This document shows positions 1 through 7,272 of a DNA stretch of 64,000 nt, piece by piece. Below the pieces are notes generated by a model. That model did not search any database, was not told where the DNA came from, and worked only from the letters and a program-made list of their open reading frames with translations. A program made the translations under genes and the position numbers. The DNA comes from Pigmentiphaga sp. NML080357 (GTDB lineage: Bacteria > Pseudomonadota > Gammaproteobacteria > Burkholderiales > Burkholderiaceae_B), in NCBI RefSeq assembly GCF_002188465.1, contig NZ_NINW01000033.1, positions 20,172 through 84,171 of the forward strand. The letters are read 5' to 3'. Numbering within the stretch: position 1 is the stretch's first letter; every line of letters begins with the position of its first letter.

Positions 1-108
1 CCCTTCGGGACATGGACGTATCATTACCACCGGAATTCGGCCGCAACATCCGGAGTGCCCAGCCTGGCTCGCGCGCCTACATTGCCAGCCCCGCATCCCA
101 GGAACGCC

Positions 109-837
109 ATGAACGCCCCCCATACATCCGCAGACGTCGAACGACGCTGCGCGCGCCTCGACTGGACCGCCATCGAGGCGGACCTCGACCGCTACGGCTG
201 TGCGCGGGTGCCCGCACTGCTGGACAGCACGGAATGCACGGCCATGGCCGCGCTCTATCCGCGCGACGAGGGCTACCGCACCCGCGTCGACATGGCGCGG
301 CACGGCTACGGACGCGGCCAGTACAAATATTTCGCGTATCCGTTGCCGCCGCTGGTCGAGGCCCTGCGCACGGCCCTCTATCCGCGCCTCGTTCCGCTCG
401 CCAACCGCTGGCACGCGCTCTTGCGGCTGCCCCAGCGCTTCCCGCCCGCCCATGCCGATTTCGTCGCCCGCTGCCACCGGGCCGGACAGACACGGCCGAC
501 GCCGCTGTTGCTCCAGTACACGGCCGGCGACTACAACTGCCTGCACCAGGATCTTTACGGCGAACACGTATTTCCCCTCCAGGTCGCGATCCTCCTGTCG
601 CGCACGGGCCGCGATTTCACCGGCGGCGAATTCGTGCTGACGGAACAGCGCCCGCGCATGCAATCGCGGGCCGAGGTCGTGCCGCTGGATCAAGGCGACG
701 CGGTCGTGTTCGCGGTCCATGCCCGTCCCGTGCCCGGCGCGCGCGGTCCCGTGCGGCACCAGTTGCGCCACGGCGTGAGCCGCCTGCATGCCGGCACGCG
801 CCACACGCTGGGCATCATCTTCCACGACGCGGCCTAG
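109..837 (+). CDS. 2OG-Fe(II) oxygenase, alkB neighbour
   Basis: A 242-residue protein of the 2-oxoglutarate/Fe(II)-dependent oxygenase superfamily. The iron ligands are readable as H146-x-D148 in the CLHQDLYGEH segment and a distal histidine in HQLRHGVS near residue 221. An arginine near 231 could bind 2-oxoglutarate. The start is the ATG at 109, with AGGAA 5 bases upstream. The open frame runs further upstream but has no better start. It lies 8 bp before alkB, so the two are probably one operon and may share a role in alkylation damage. The substrate is unknown; a hydroxylase of a protein or small molecule is equally possible. Confidence 0.8.
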   Translation: MNAPHTSADVERRCARLDWTAIEADLDRYGCARVPALLDSTECTAMAALYPRDEGYRTRVDMARHGYGRGQYKYFAYPLPPLVEALRTALYPRLVPLANRWHALLRLPQRFPPAHADFVARCHRAGQTRPTPLLLQYTAGDYNCLHQDLYGEHVFPLQVAILLSRTGRDFTGGEFVLTEQRPRMQSRAEVVPLDQGDAVVFAVHARPVPGARGPVRHQLRHGVSRLHAGTRHTLGIIFHDAA

Positions 838-845
838 GCCTGTTC

Positions 846-1496
846 ATGAACCTCGAACTTTTCGATCACGCCGGCTCCGCCGGCATTGCCGAGCCGATAG
901 GCGAACAGGCGGTCATCCTGCGCGGCGAGGCCTTGCCCGACGTGCCGCGCCTGCTGGACGCGCTCGCGCGCCTCGAGGCCGTCGCGCCGTTTCGCCACAT
1001 GGTCACGCCGGGCGGGCACACCATGTCGGTGGCCCTGACCAACTGCGGAACTTGGGGCTGGGTGAGCGACCGCCAGGGCTATCGCTATGCCCGCCACGAC
1101 CCGTTGACCGGCCGGCCCTGGCCCGCCATGCCGGAGGCCTTCGCCAGTCTCGCGGCGCGCGCGGCGGCCGCCGCGGGTTTTCCGGATTTCGCCCCCGATG
1201 CCTGCCTGGTCAATCGCTACCTGCCGGGTTCGCGCCTGACCCTGCACCAGGATCGCAACGAACGCGATTTCGGCGCCCCCATTGTCTCGGTATCGCTGGG
1301 CGTTCCCGCCGTCTTCCTGTTCGGCGGGCACGAGCGTGCCGATCGGCCCCGGCGCTACCCGCTCTTCCATGGCGACGTGGCCGTATGGGGCGGCTCGGAC
1401 CGGCTGCGCTATCACGGCGTCCTGCCGCTGCGCGAGGCCCACCATCCTGAACTGGGCGGGCAGCGCATCAACTTCACCCTGCGCAAAGCCGGCTGA
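846..1496 (+). CDS. alkB: AlkB, alpha-ketoglutarate-dependent DNA repair dioxygenase
   Basis: A 216-residue protein, the usual AlkB length. Family members oxidatively remove methyl groups from 1-methyladenine and 3-methylcytosine in DNA. Iron ligands are H134-x-D136 (LHQDRNERDF) and H190 (RYHGVLP). The 2OG-binding arginines are R207 and R213 in RINFTLR. These positions match the E. coli AlkB spacing within three residues. The NRY segment (N123-Y125) ahead of the HxD pair is also typical. The start ATG follows the upstream oxygenase stop by 8 bp. I see no Ada box upstream, so whether it is induced by alkylation cannot be read from this window. Confidence 0.93.
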   Translation: MNLELFDHAGSAGIAEPIGEQAVILRGEALPDVPRLLDALARLEAVAPFRHMVTPGGHTMSVALTNCGTWGWVSDRQGYRYARHDPLTGRPWPAMPEAFASLAARAAAAAGFPDFAPDACLVNRYLPGSRLTLHQDRNERDFGAPIVSVSLGVPAVFLFGGHERADRPRRYPLFHGDVAVWGGSDRLRYHGVLPLREAHHPELGGQRINFTLRKAG

Positions 1497-1525
1497 TACC
1501 TTATTCCGACATCTCGTGCGGGATA

Positions 1526-1544
1526 TTGTGGACGCTGTACACAA
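1526..1544. promoter_or_regulatory. inverted repeat upstream of the SRPBCC gene
   Basis: The sequence TTGTGGAC-GCT-GTACACAA is an inverted repeat with 7 of 8 arm positions paired and a 3-bp centre. It lies 83 bp before the SRPBCC start and 30 bp after the alkB stop. Its size fits an operator for a small dimeric repressor such as ArsR, a family often linked to SRPBCC genes. That link is inference; no such regulator is in the window. Confidence 0.35.
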
Positions 1545-1626
1545 AATTCGCTACTCTGCGAGTCCCCGCATTGCCCGCCAAGCGCGTGCTCCCCCAGCGC
1601 CCGCTCTCCGCCCAGGAAAAAGTCCC

Positions 1627-2070
1627 ATGAGCGCCAGCACGATCGACGTCTCGACCATCAAGCATTTCCCGGTTCCCGCCGAACGCGTCTTCGACGCCTG
1701 GATCTCTCCCGCCGCCGTGCGCGGCTGGTTCGGTCCCGGCCTGGGCGAATTGGTCAGGGTGGAGATCGATGCGCGCGAACGCGGCACGTTCTTCTTCACC
1801 CAGCGGAGGACCGACGGCGACGCGGAGCATTGGGGGCAATACCTGATCGTGGATCGGCCCTACTGCCTCGCCTTTACCTGGAACGTTGCGGGCATGGAAC
1901 GGGCCGACGTCGTCACCGTCGCCCTGCTCGCCGCCGAAGCCGGCTGCAAGGTCAAGGTCACGCACCAGATGGATGCCCGCCACGCCGAATACGCCGACCG
2001 CACGCGCAAGGGATGGGCCCGCATGCTCGAAGCCATGGGCCGGACGCTGCGCACCGAAGCCTGGGCCTGA
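1627..2070 (+). CDS. SRPBCC (AHSA1-like) domain protein
   Basis: A 147-residue single-domain protein of the SRPBCC/START fold, close to the activator-of-Hsp90-ATPase-1 (AHSA1) group. Its marks are an N-terminal VPAERVFDAWISPAAVRGWFGP segment (given here only as the family signature), a central GQYLIVDRPYCLAFTW strand pair, and a C-terminal helix beginning near GWARMLEAM. These proteins form a hydrophobic pocket for a small ligand, and the ligand here is unknown. The ATG at 1627 has AGGAA 8 bases upstream. It appears to be a single-gene unit behind the inverted repeat at 1526-1544. Confidence 0.75.
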   Translation: MSASTIDVSTIKHFPVPAERVFDAWISPAAVRGWFGPGLGELVRVEIDARERGTFFFTQRRTDGDAEHWGQYLIVDRPYCLAFTWNVAGMERADVVTVALLAAEAGCKVKVTHQMDARHAEYADRTRKGWARMLEAMGRTLRTEAWA

Positions 2071-2144
2071 ACGCCGGGCCGCATTTACAGGCCTCCTGGG
2101 CTGGCCGACAATGCTGTTCTTTGTCCACACATCAGGGGGCACGG

Positions 2145-3314
2145 ATGCACGAGCCGGCCAGCCGCTCCGTGCAGGAAGCGGCCACGGGCAATCGCTATGA
2201 CCGCATGGAATGGGCCGGGGCCTTCGGCGACCTCGGCACGCTGATCCCATTCGTGGTGGCCTACATCGGCGTGCTCAAGCTCGACCCGTTCGGCGTGCTG
2301 TTCGCGTTCGGCCTGTGCATGCTGGCCTGCGGCCTGCATTACAGGACCCCGATCCCCGTCCAGCCCATGAAGGCCATCGGCGCCGTGGCCGTGACCCAGG
2401 CCGCGCAAACGGCCGTCGTCACCCCTGGCGCGGTCTACGCCGCGGCGCTGGCCACGGGCGCCGCGTGGCTCTTCCTCGGCCTGAGCGGCGCCGCGGCCCG
2501 CCTGTCGCGCCTCGTGCCGCCGGCCGTCGTCCTGGGGATCATGCTGGGACTGGGATTCGGATTCATGCTGGAAGGCGTGAAAATGATGCAGACCGATTGG
2601 CCCGTCGCCGCGATCGCCGGGCTCGCCACGCTCGCCCTGATGGCCAATCGGACCTTTCCGGCGATGTTCGTGCTCCTGGCCTTCGGCGCTGCGGTGGGCC
2701 TGTGGCGCCAGCCCGAGCTGCTCCATGGCCTGGCCGAAGTGCCCATCGGCCTGCCTGCGCCGACCTTTGCCTTGTCGAGCCTGGGCTGGAACGAACTGAT
2801 GGTGGGCGTCTTCCTGCTCGCCCTGCCCCAGCTTCCGCTTACTCTGGGCAACGCCGTGATCGCCATCAAGGAGGAAAACAACCGCCTCTTTCCCCAGCGG
2901 CCCGTATCGGAGAACGGCCTGGCGACGTCCACCGGGATCATGAACCTGCTCAGCTCGGTGGTGGGCGGCGTTCCGATGTGCCATGGCGCGGGCGGCATGG
3001 CGGGGCACGTGGCCTTCGGCGCCCGAACCGGGGGATCGCTGGTCATACTGGGGGGCATTCTGCTTGCGCTGGCCTTGTTTTTCAGCCCGGGGGTGGCCTT
3101 GCTGTTCAAGCTGTTCCCGCTTGCCATCCTCGGCGTAATCCTGTTCCTGACCGGTGCTCAGCTGGCGCTAGGCAGCAGCGTCCTGCCGGCCGACAGGAAC
3201 CAGCGCCTGGTCGCGTTGATGACCGCAGCGCTTTGCATGTGGAACGTCGCGGCCGGCTTCGTCGTGGGCCTGGCCCTGCACCTGATGGTCAGGCGCGGCT
3301 GGATCAGGATGTGA
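2145..3314 (+). CDS. Putative sulfate/molybdate transporter (MOT1-like)
   Basis: A 389-residue inner-membrane protein with about ten to eleven hydrophobic segments. It begins with the EWAGAFGDLGTLIPF motif typical of bacterial members of the SulP-related MOT1 molybdate transporter family. A second conserved stretch (PVQPMKAIGAVAVTQ) follows near residue 65, and PMCHGAGGMAGH lies near residue 280. There is no STAS domain, which distinguishes it from classical SulP proteins. It most likely moves molybdate or sulfate into the cell; sequence alone does not tell which. The ATG at 2145 has AGGGGG 5 bases upstream. Its end overlaps the convergent ornithine cyclodeaminase gene by 11 bp. Confidence 0.78.
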   Translation: MHEPASRSVQEAATGNRYDRMEWAGAFGDLGTLIPFVVAYIGVLKLDPFGVLFAFGLCMLACGLHYRTPIPVQPMKAIGAVAVTQAAQTAVVTPGAVYAAALATGAAWLFLGLSGAAARLSRLVPPAVVLGIMLGLGFGFMLEGVKMMQTDWPVAAIAGLATLALMANRTFPAMFVLLAFGAAVGLWRQPELLHGLAEVPIGLPAPTFALSSLGWNELMVGVFLLALPQLPLTLGNAVIAIKEENNRLFPQRPVSENGLATSTGIMNLLSSVVGGVPMCHGAGGMAGHVAFGARTGGSLVILGGILLALALFFSPGVALLFKLFPLAILGVILFLTGAQLALGSSVLPADRNQRLVALMTAALCMWNVAAGFVVGLALHLMVRRGWIRM

Positions 3315-4356
3315 CCGCGGAAGCCGCGGCACGCTGGCCAAGCTCGAGCAGCGCGTACAAGTCCTTGGGATCCGCAAGTTCCGGCACGAGCCGGTAGTCC
3401 TTGCCGGCCTCGCCGCCGCGCGCCAGATCCATGAGATAGCGCAGCGTCGAGAAATCTTCCAGCGCGAACCCCACCGAGTCGAATACCGTCACCTCTTCGG
3501 GCTGCTGGCGTCCCGGCAGCGCGCCCGACAACACCTGCCAGAGCGGCACCACAGGCGCATGCGCCGGCAATTGCTGGATTTCGCCTTCGATGCGCGTTTG
3601 CGCCTCGTATTCAACCACGATGCGGGCGCGCTTCAATATGGCCGGATGCAGCTCGGTCTTGCCGGGACAATCGCCGCCCACGGCATTCAGGTGCATGCCC
3701 GGCTCCACCCACTCCGGCCGGATGATCACAGCCTTGCGCTTGTCCGCGGTCAGCGTGGTCACGATGTCGGAGCCCTGGACCGCGGCTTTGGCCGATGGCG
3801 CCGGCATAAGCTGCAATCCGGCGATGCCGGCCAGGTTGGCCATCAGCTTGTCGGTCGCGCGGCGGTCGACGTCGTAGGCCCGGATTTCGGCGACGCCCAG
3901 CATGGAATGAAACGCCAGCGCCTGGAATTCGCTCTGCGCGCCGTTGCCGATCAGGGCCATGGTTCGCGCGCCCTTGCGCGCCATGGCGCGCGCGGCCAGC
4001 GCCGAGGTGGCCGCGGTGCGCAGCGCGGTCGCCAGGGTGAGGTCGGCAAGCAGCAGCGGATAACCGGTCGCCACCTCGGCCAGCACGCCAAACGCCAGGA
4101 CCGTGGGCAGGCCGCTCAGCGCGTTGCCCGGATGTCCGTTGACGTACTTGAACGCATAGCGCCGGCCATCGGATACCGGCATCAGCTCGATGACACCCAT
4201 GCTGGAATGATGGGCCACGCGGACACTCTTCTCGAACTCGGGCCAGCGCAGGTAATCGTCGCGGATGTAGCGCGCCAGCTCCTCGATGACCTGCGTCGTG
4301 CCGCGCCGGACCACCAGTGCGGCAACCGCGTCCGCATCCAGAAAGCGCGTTTTCAT
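3304..4356 (-). CDS. Ornithine cyclodeaminase family protein
   Basis: A 350-residue NAD-dependent protein of the ornithine cyclodeaminase/mu-crystallin family. Members convert ornithine to proline plus ammonia or catalyse related imine chemistry. The Rossmann motif IGNGAQSEFQ lies near residue 137, followed by an acidic cofactor-ribose position in the AYDVDRR segment. The substrate-side segment KYVNGHPGNA lies near residue 70, and the active-site region VGGDCPGKTEL near 227. The ATG has GAGGAGG 4 bases upstream. It starts 9 bp after ctlX and is co-transcribed with it. The pairing with an arginine-deiminase-fold hydrolase supports ornithine as substrate, leading to proline. Confidence 0.88.
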   Translation of the reverse strand: MKTRFLDADAVAALVVRRGTTQVIEELARYIRDDYLRWPEFEKSVRVAHHSSMGVIELMPVSDGRRYAFKYVNGHPGNALSGLPTVLAFGVLAEVATGYPLLLADLTLATALRTAATSALAARAMARKGARTMALIGNGAQSEFQALAFHSMLGVAEIRAYDVDRRATDKLMANLAGIAGLQLMPAPSAKAAVQGSDIVTTLTADKRKAVIIRPEWVEPGMHLNAVGGDCPGKTELHPAILKRARIVVEYEAQTRIEGEIQQLPAHAPVVPLWQVLSGALPGRQQPEEVTVFDSVGFALEDFSTLRYLMDLARGGEAGKDYRLVPELADPKDLYALLELGQRAAASAVTS

Positions 4357-4365
4357 GTCGCCTCC

Positions 4366-5265
4366 TCAGGCCATGGCGGCCTCCCGCCTGCCGTTGCCCA
4401 CCGACGCTTCCGGCACGCTCGCCCGGTCCAGCCGCAAGGTCATGCAATAGGCGCCACCGCCAGACATCATGAAGGGCGAGAGTTCTATCGGCACGACGCG
4501 ATAGCCGCGCTCGTTCAAGACGGACCGCAGGCGATCCGGCGGCGTGGCCATGACGACTTGCCTGCCGACGTTGACCGCGTTCACGCTGAAACGCGCCAGG
4601 TCTTCCTCGGTGGCCTCGATCAGCATGTCGGCCGGCACGCGCTCGCGCAGGTTGCGCAGTGCGTCCTGCGTCAGGGCCGGCGGGAAATAGAGGATCTCGC
4701 CCCCGCTCAATGGGCAGAAGCACACGTCCAGGTGATAGCAGCGGTCCGAAACCAGTTCCATCGGCACCACTTCCTGCCCGAAGAATCCGGAGATATGGGC
4801 CAGCGACTCGCGGGAAGAACGCGGGCCATGGGCGGCCCAGAACCATTGCCGGTTGGCGTCCCAGATGGCATCGCCCGCGCCTTCCTGGTGGCAGCCGTCG
4901 GGAAACTGCGCCACTTCCGCCAGCAGGCCTTGTGCGCGCAGCGCCTCGAACATCGCGAGGAACGCCGCTTCCTCGCCCTGTCGCTGCGGATAACGGAACC
5001 GGGCCAACAACGCCCGGCCGTCGAGGACGATGGCGGCATTGGCGGGGAACACCATGTCCGGCAGGCCCGGTCTGCCGGCACCCACGATCACGTCGCAGCC
5101 CGCCCGCGACAGCGCCCGATGCAGCGCGTCGGACGCGGTGCGCGCAGCGGCGCGGAATCCCTCGGGATCGCGCGCCCACAGGTCGGGTTTCATCCAGGGA
5201 TTGATGCGATAGCTGACGTCGAAATGTGTCGGATCAATCATCAGGATCTTGGCTCTGGCGCTCAC
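4366..5265 (-). CDS. ctlX: CtlX-type amidinotransferase/deiminase family hydrolase
   Basis: A 299-residue protein of the arginine deiminase/dimethylargininase fold, matching the citrulline-utilization hydrolase (CtlX) type. Family chemistry is a cysteine attack on the guanidino or ureido carbon. The catalytic histidine is probably that of CYHLDVCFCP, and the nucleophilic cysteine that of GGGAYCMTLRLDR near the C-terminus. The start is GTG at 5265, because AAGGAGG lies just upstream; an in-frame ATG 24 bp further in has no such site. With the following cyclodeaminase it gives a citrulline- or arginine-to-ornithine-to-proline route. It is divergent from an Lrp-type regulator that probably controls it. 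Confidence 0.85.
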   Translation of the reverse strand: MSARAKILMIDPTHFDVSYRINPWMKPDLWARDPEGFRAAARTASDALHRALSRAGCDVIVGAGRPGLPDMVFPANAAIVLDGRALLARFRYPQRQGEEAAFLAMFEALRAQGLLAEVAQFPDGCHQEGAGDAIWDANRQWFWAAHGPRSSRESLAHISGFFGQEVVPMELVSDRCYHLDVCFCPLSGGEILYFPPALTQDALRNLRERVPADMLIEATEEDLARFSVNAVNVGRQVVMATPPDRLRSVLNERGYRVVPIELSPFMMSGGGAYCMTLRLDRASVPEASVGNGRREAAMA

Positions 5266-5369
5266 TTTGCCTCCTTGTTCCGCGCGCGGTCCCGCAGGAC
5301 CGCATCCCCATTCTGCTCGTCCGTGATGCCAAGATGGAGTGCAAGAAATTGCGCATTCCGTCCCATCGA

Positions 5370-5397
5370 TTGCCAGAACGCCAGAGTCTGCTATCGT
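5370..5397 (+). promoter_or_regulatory. Candidate sigma-70 promoter for the Lrp-type gene
   Basis: TTGCCA (5370-5375) and TATCGT (5392-5397) are separated by 16 bp and lie 29 bp before the Lrp-type start codon, inside the 160-bp gap shared with divergent ctlX. An Lrp-type protein could bind here and affect both directions. Matches to the consensus are partial. Confidence 0.4.
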
Positions 5398-5425
5398 TTT
5401 GTCATCTCCCCGCGCAGGAATCGCC

Positions 5426-5845
5426 ATGGACGACGTCGACCATCGCCTGATCGCCCTGCTGCGCGACAATGCGCGCACGCCCGTCTCCGCGCTCGCCCAC
5501 AAGCTCAAGGTCTCGCGCGGCACAGTCCAGAACCGCATGGCACGCCTGGAAGAACAAGGCGTCGTCGTGGGCTACACCGTGCGTCTGCGGCCGGATGCGG
5601 AGCCCAAGGGCATACGCGCGTGGATGAGCATAGAAATCGAAGGCAACACCGCGCGGCGAGTCCTGCAGGCGCTGCGCGGGGAGCCGGCGATCCAGGCGCT
5701 GCACACCACCAACGGCCGCTGGGACATCATGGCCGAACTGCGTGCCGAGAGCCTGGAAGCGTTCGACCGCGCCCTGGAACGGATACGGCTGATCCCCGGC
5801 ATCGCCAATACCGAGACCAACATCCTCCTGTCCACCTACGTTTGA
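5426..5845 (+). CDS. Lrp/AsnC family transcriptional regulator
   Basis: A 139-residue Lrp/AsnC-type regulator. The N-terminal helix-turn-helix spans about residues 1-50 (DDVDHRLIALL, then VSRGTVQNRMARLEEQG). A RAM ligand-binding/oligomerisation domain follows, with TTNGRWDIMAEL in the position of the conserved GxxD region. The ATG at 5426 has AGGAA 5 bases upstream; the longer open frame is not needed. Its divergence from ctlX and the cyclodeaminase strongly suggests it senses an amino acid, probably arginine, citrulline or ornithine, and controls that operon. Confidence 0.9.
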   Translation: MDDVDHRLIALLRDNARTPVSALAHKLKVSRGTVQNRMARLEEQGVVVGYTVRLRPDAEPKGIRAWMSIEIEGNTARRVLQALRGEPAIQALHTTNGRWDIMAELRAESLEAFDRALERIRLIPGIANTETNILLSTYV

Positions 5846-5861
5846 CCGCTTCTTTGGTGCC

Positions 5862-6722
5862 ATGATGCCCGCCGCCTCTCCCCGCCCCTATGAATTCCGG
5901 CAAGTGGACGTCTTCACTGCGGTTCCGCTGCTGGGCAATCCGCTGGCCGTCGTCCACGGCGCGGACGATCTCGATGAGGACCGGATGGCCGCGTTCGCCC
6001 GCTGGACCGGCCTGAGCGAAACCACGTTCCTGCTGCGCCCCACCGTGGCCGGCGCCGACTACCGGCTGCGCATCTTCACGCCATCGGGCGAGCTGCCCTT
6101 CGCGGGCCATCCCACGCTGGGCAGTTGCCATGCGTGGCTGCAGGCCGGCGGGCGTCCCCGGGCGGCGGACATCGTCCAGGAATGCGGCGTGGGGCTGGTG
6201 CGAATCCGGCGCGACCAAGGCCGCCTGGCCTTCGCGGCGCCGCCGCTGCGGCGCTCGGGCCCGATCGATCCGGCCACCCTCGCACAGGCGGCACGCGGCC
6301 TCGGAATCGCGCCCCAGGCGATCGTCGCCGCGAATTGGGTGGACAACGGCCCGGCGTGGATCGCGGTCATGCTTGCCTCGCGCGCCGACGTGCTGGCGCT
6401 GAAACCCGACTTTCCCGCCCTGGGTACGCTGAAGCTGGGGGTCGTGGGCCCCTGGGACCCGGCCACGGACGGCGCCGAAGCGCAATTCGAGGTCCGCGCC
6501 TTCGCACCCGGCCTGGGAATCCCGGAAGACCCCGTCACCGGCAGCCTCAACGCCGGCGTCGCGCAATGGCTCATTGGCGCCGGCCTTGCCCCCGCCTCCT
6601 ATGTCGCCAGCCAGGGGACCGCCCGCGGCCGCGCGGGACGCCTGTACATCAGCCGCGCGGATGGCGACATCTGGGTGGGAGGCGATGTCGCCGATTGCGT
6701 CACCGGCGAAGTCTTGCTCTAG
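5862..6722 (+). CDS. PhzF family isomerase-like protein
   Basis: A 286-residue protein with the two-lobed diaminopimelate-epimerase-like fold of the PhzF family. The family acid is E53 in GLSETTF. GHPTLGS near residue 86 and EDPVTGSLNAG near 225 are the two conserved loops of the active site. PhzF itself isomerises a phenazine precursor, but most homologues have unknown substrates and no phenazine genes are present here. The gene starts 16 bp after the Lrp-type gene and may be read with it. It is convergent with arsC. Confidence 0.85.
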   Translation: MMPAASPRPYEFRQVDVFTAVPLLGNPLAVVHGADDLDEDRMAAFARWTGLSETTFLLRPTVAGADYRLRIFTPSGELPFAGHPTLGSCHAWLQAGGRPRAADIVQECGVGLVRIRRDQGRLAFAAPPLRRSGPIDPATLAQAARGLGIAPQAIVAANWVDNGPAWIAVMLASRADVLALKPDFPALGTLKLGVVGPWDPATDGAEAQFEVRAFAPGLGIPEDPVTGSLNAGVAQWLIGAGLAPASYVASQGTARGRAGRLYISRADGDIWVGGDVADCVTGEVLL

Positions 6723-6746
6723 GATCCTGCTCCGCCCGGTTGCCTC

Positions 6747-7103
6747 TCACTCCGGCAGAATTTCCAGCACGGTCTCCATGGGACGGCACAGGCGCGTGCC
6801 GCGCGGCGTCACGACGATGGGGCGATTGATCAGGATGGGATGCTGCATCATGAAATCGATCAGTTCCTCATCGCTCCACTTGGGGTCGCCCAGGCCCAGC
6901 TCCTCGTAGGGCGAGCCCTTGACCCGCATTGCCTCGCGCACAGGCAGCCCCATTGCGGCGATGAGCGACTCGAGCGTCTCGCGGCTGGGGGGCGTCTTGA
7001 GGTATTCGACCACCGTGGGCGCGTAGCCGCGCTCCTGGAGCAGGGCCAGGACCTTGCGTGACGTGCCGCATGCGGGGTTGTGGTAGATGGTGATGTCGCT
7101 CAT
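6747..7103 (-). CDS. arsC: Arsenate reductase, glutaredoxin-dependent type
   Basis: A 118-residue ArsC of the thioredoxin-fold, glutaredoxin-linked class. The catalytic cysteine is C12 in HNPACGTSRK. The YLKTPPSRETL segment and the NRPIVVTPRG strand carry the usual substrate-binding arginines. It reduces arsenate to arsenite in the cytoplasm. No arsR or arsB lies next to it, so this looks like the stand-alone copy seen in many proteobacteria rather than an ars resistance operon. It is divergent from the MFS gene. Confidence 0.92.
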   Translation of the reverse strand: MSDITIYHNPACGTSRKVLALLQERGYAPTVVEYLKTPPSRETLESLIAAMGLPVREAMRVKGSPYEELGLGDPKWSDEELIDFMMQHPILINRPIVVTPRGTRLCRPMETVLEILPE

Positions 7104-7197
7104 TGCATGGTCTCACATGAAAAGTCTGCCCCGCCCCACCGGCGCGGCGCTGACCGCATCATAGCCTCGACGCGGACCACGCCGTGGGCAAGACTTT

Positions 7198-7227
7198 TTG
7201 TGCAGTGCAACCTGGTGCTGCTAAGCT
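7198..7227 (+). promoter_or_regulatory. Candidate promoter for the MFS gene
   Basis: TTGTGC (7198-7203) and TAAGCT (7222-7227) are spaced by 18 bp and end 45 bp before the MFS start codon in the arsC-MFS divergent gap. The match is partial. Confidence 0.3.
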
Positions 7228-7272
7228 ATCCGCTTTCGCCACGCCATTCGCCTCGCGGCCCGCCGCCTCTTC

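Noticed and set aside
2..112. Open frame 2 from the left edge ending in TGA that overlaps the first oxygenase start (ATGA).
   Set aside because: Could be the tail of an upstream gene, but the translated 36 residues match no family I know and other frames are also open here. Too short to call.
12..1496. A 494-codon frame spanning both oxygenase genes.
   Set aside because: Only its last 216 codons are AlkB; the rest is the shadow frame of the first oxygenase, an effect of high GC.
3559..5865. A 768-codon plus-strand frame opposite ocd, ctlX and over the Lrp-type gene.
   Set aside because: Arginine/histidine/glycine-rich shadow of genes with clear motifs on the other strand or frame.
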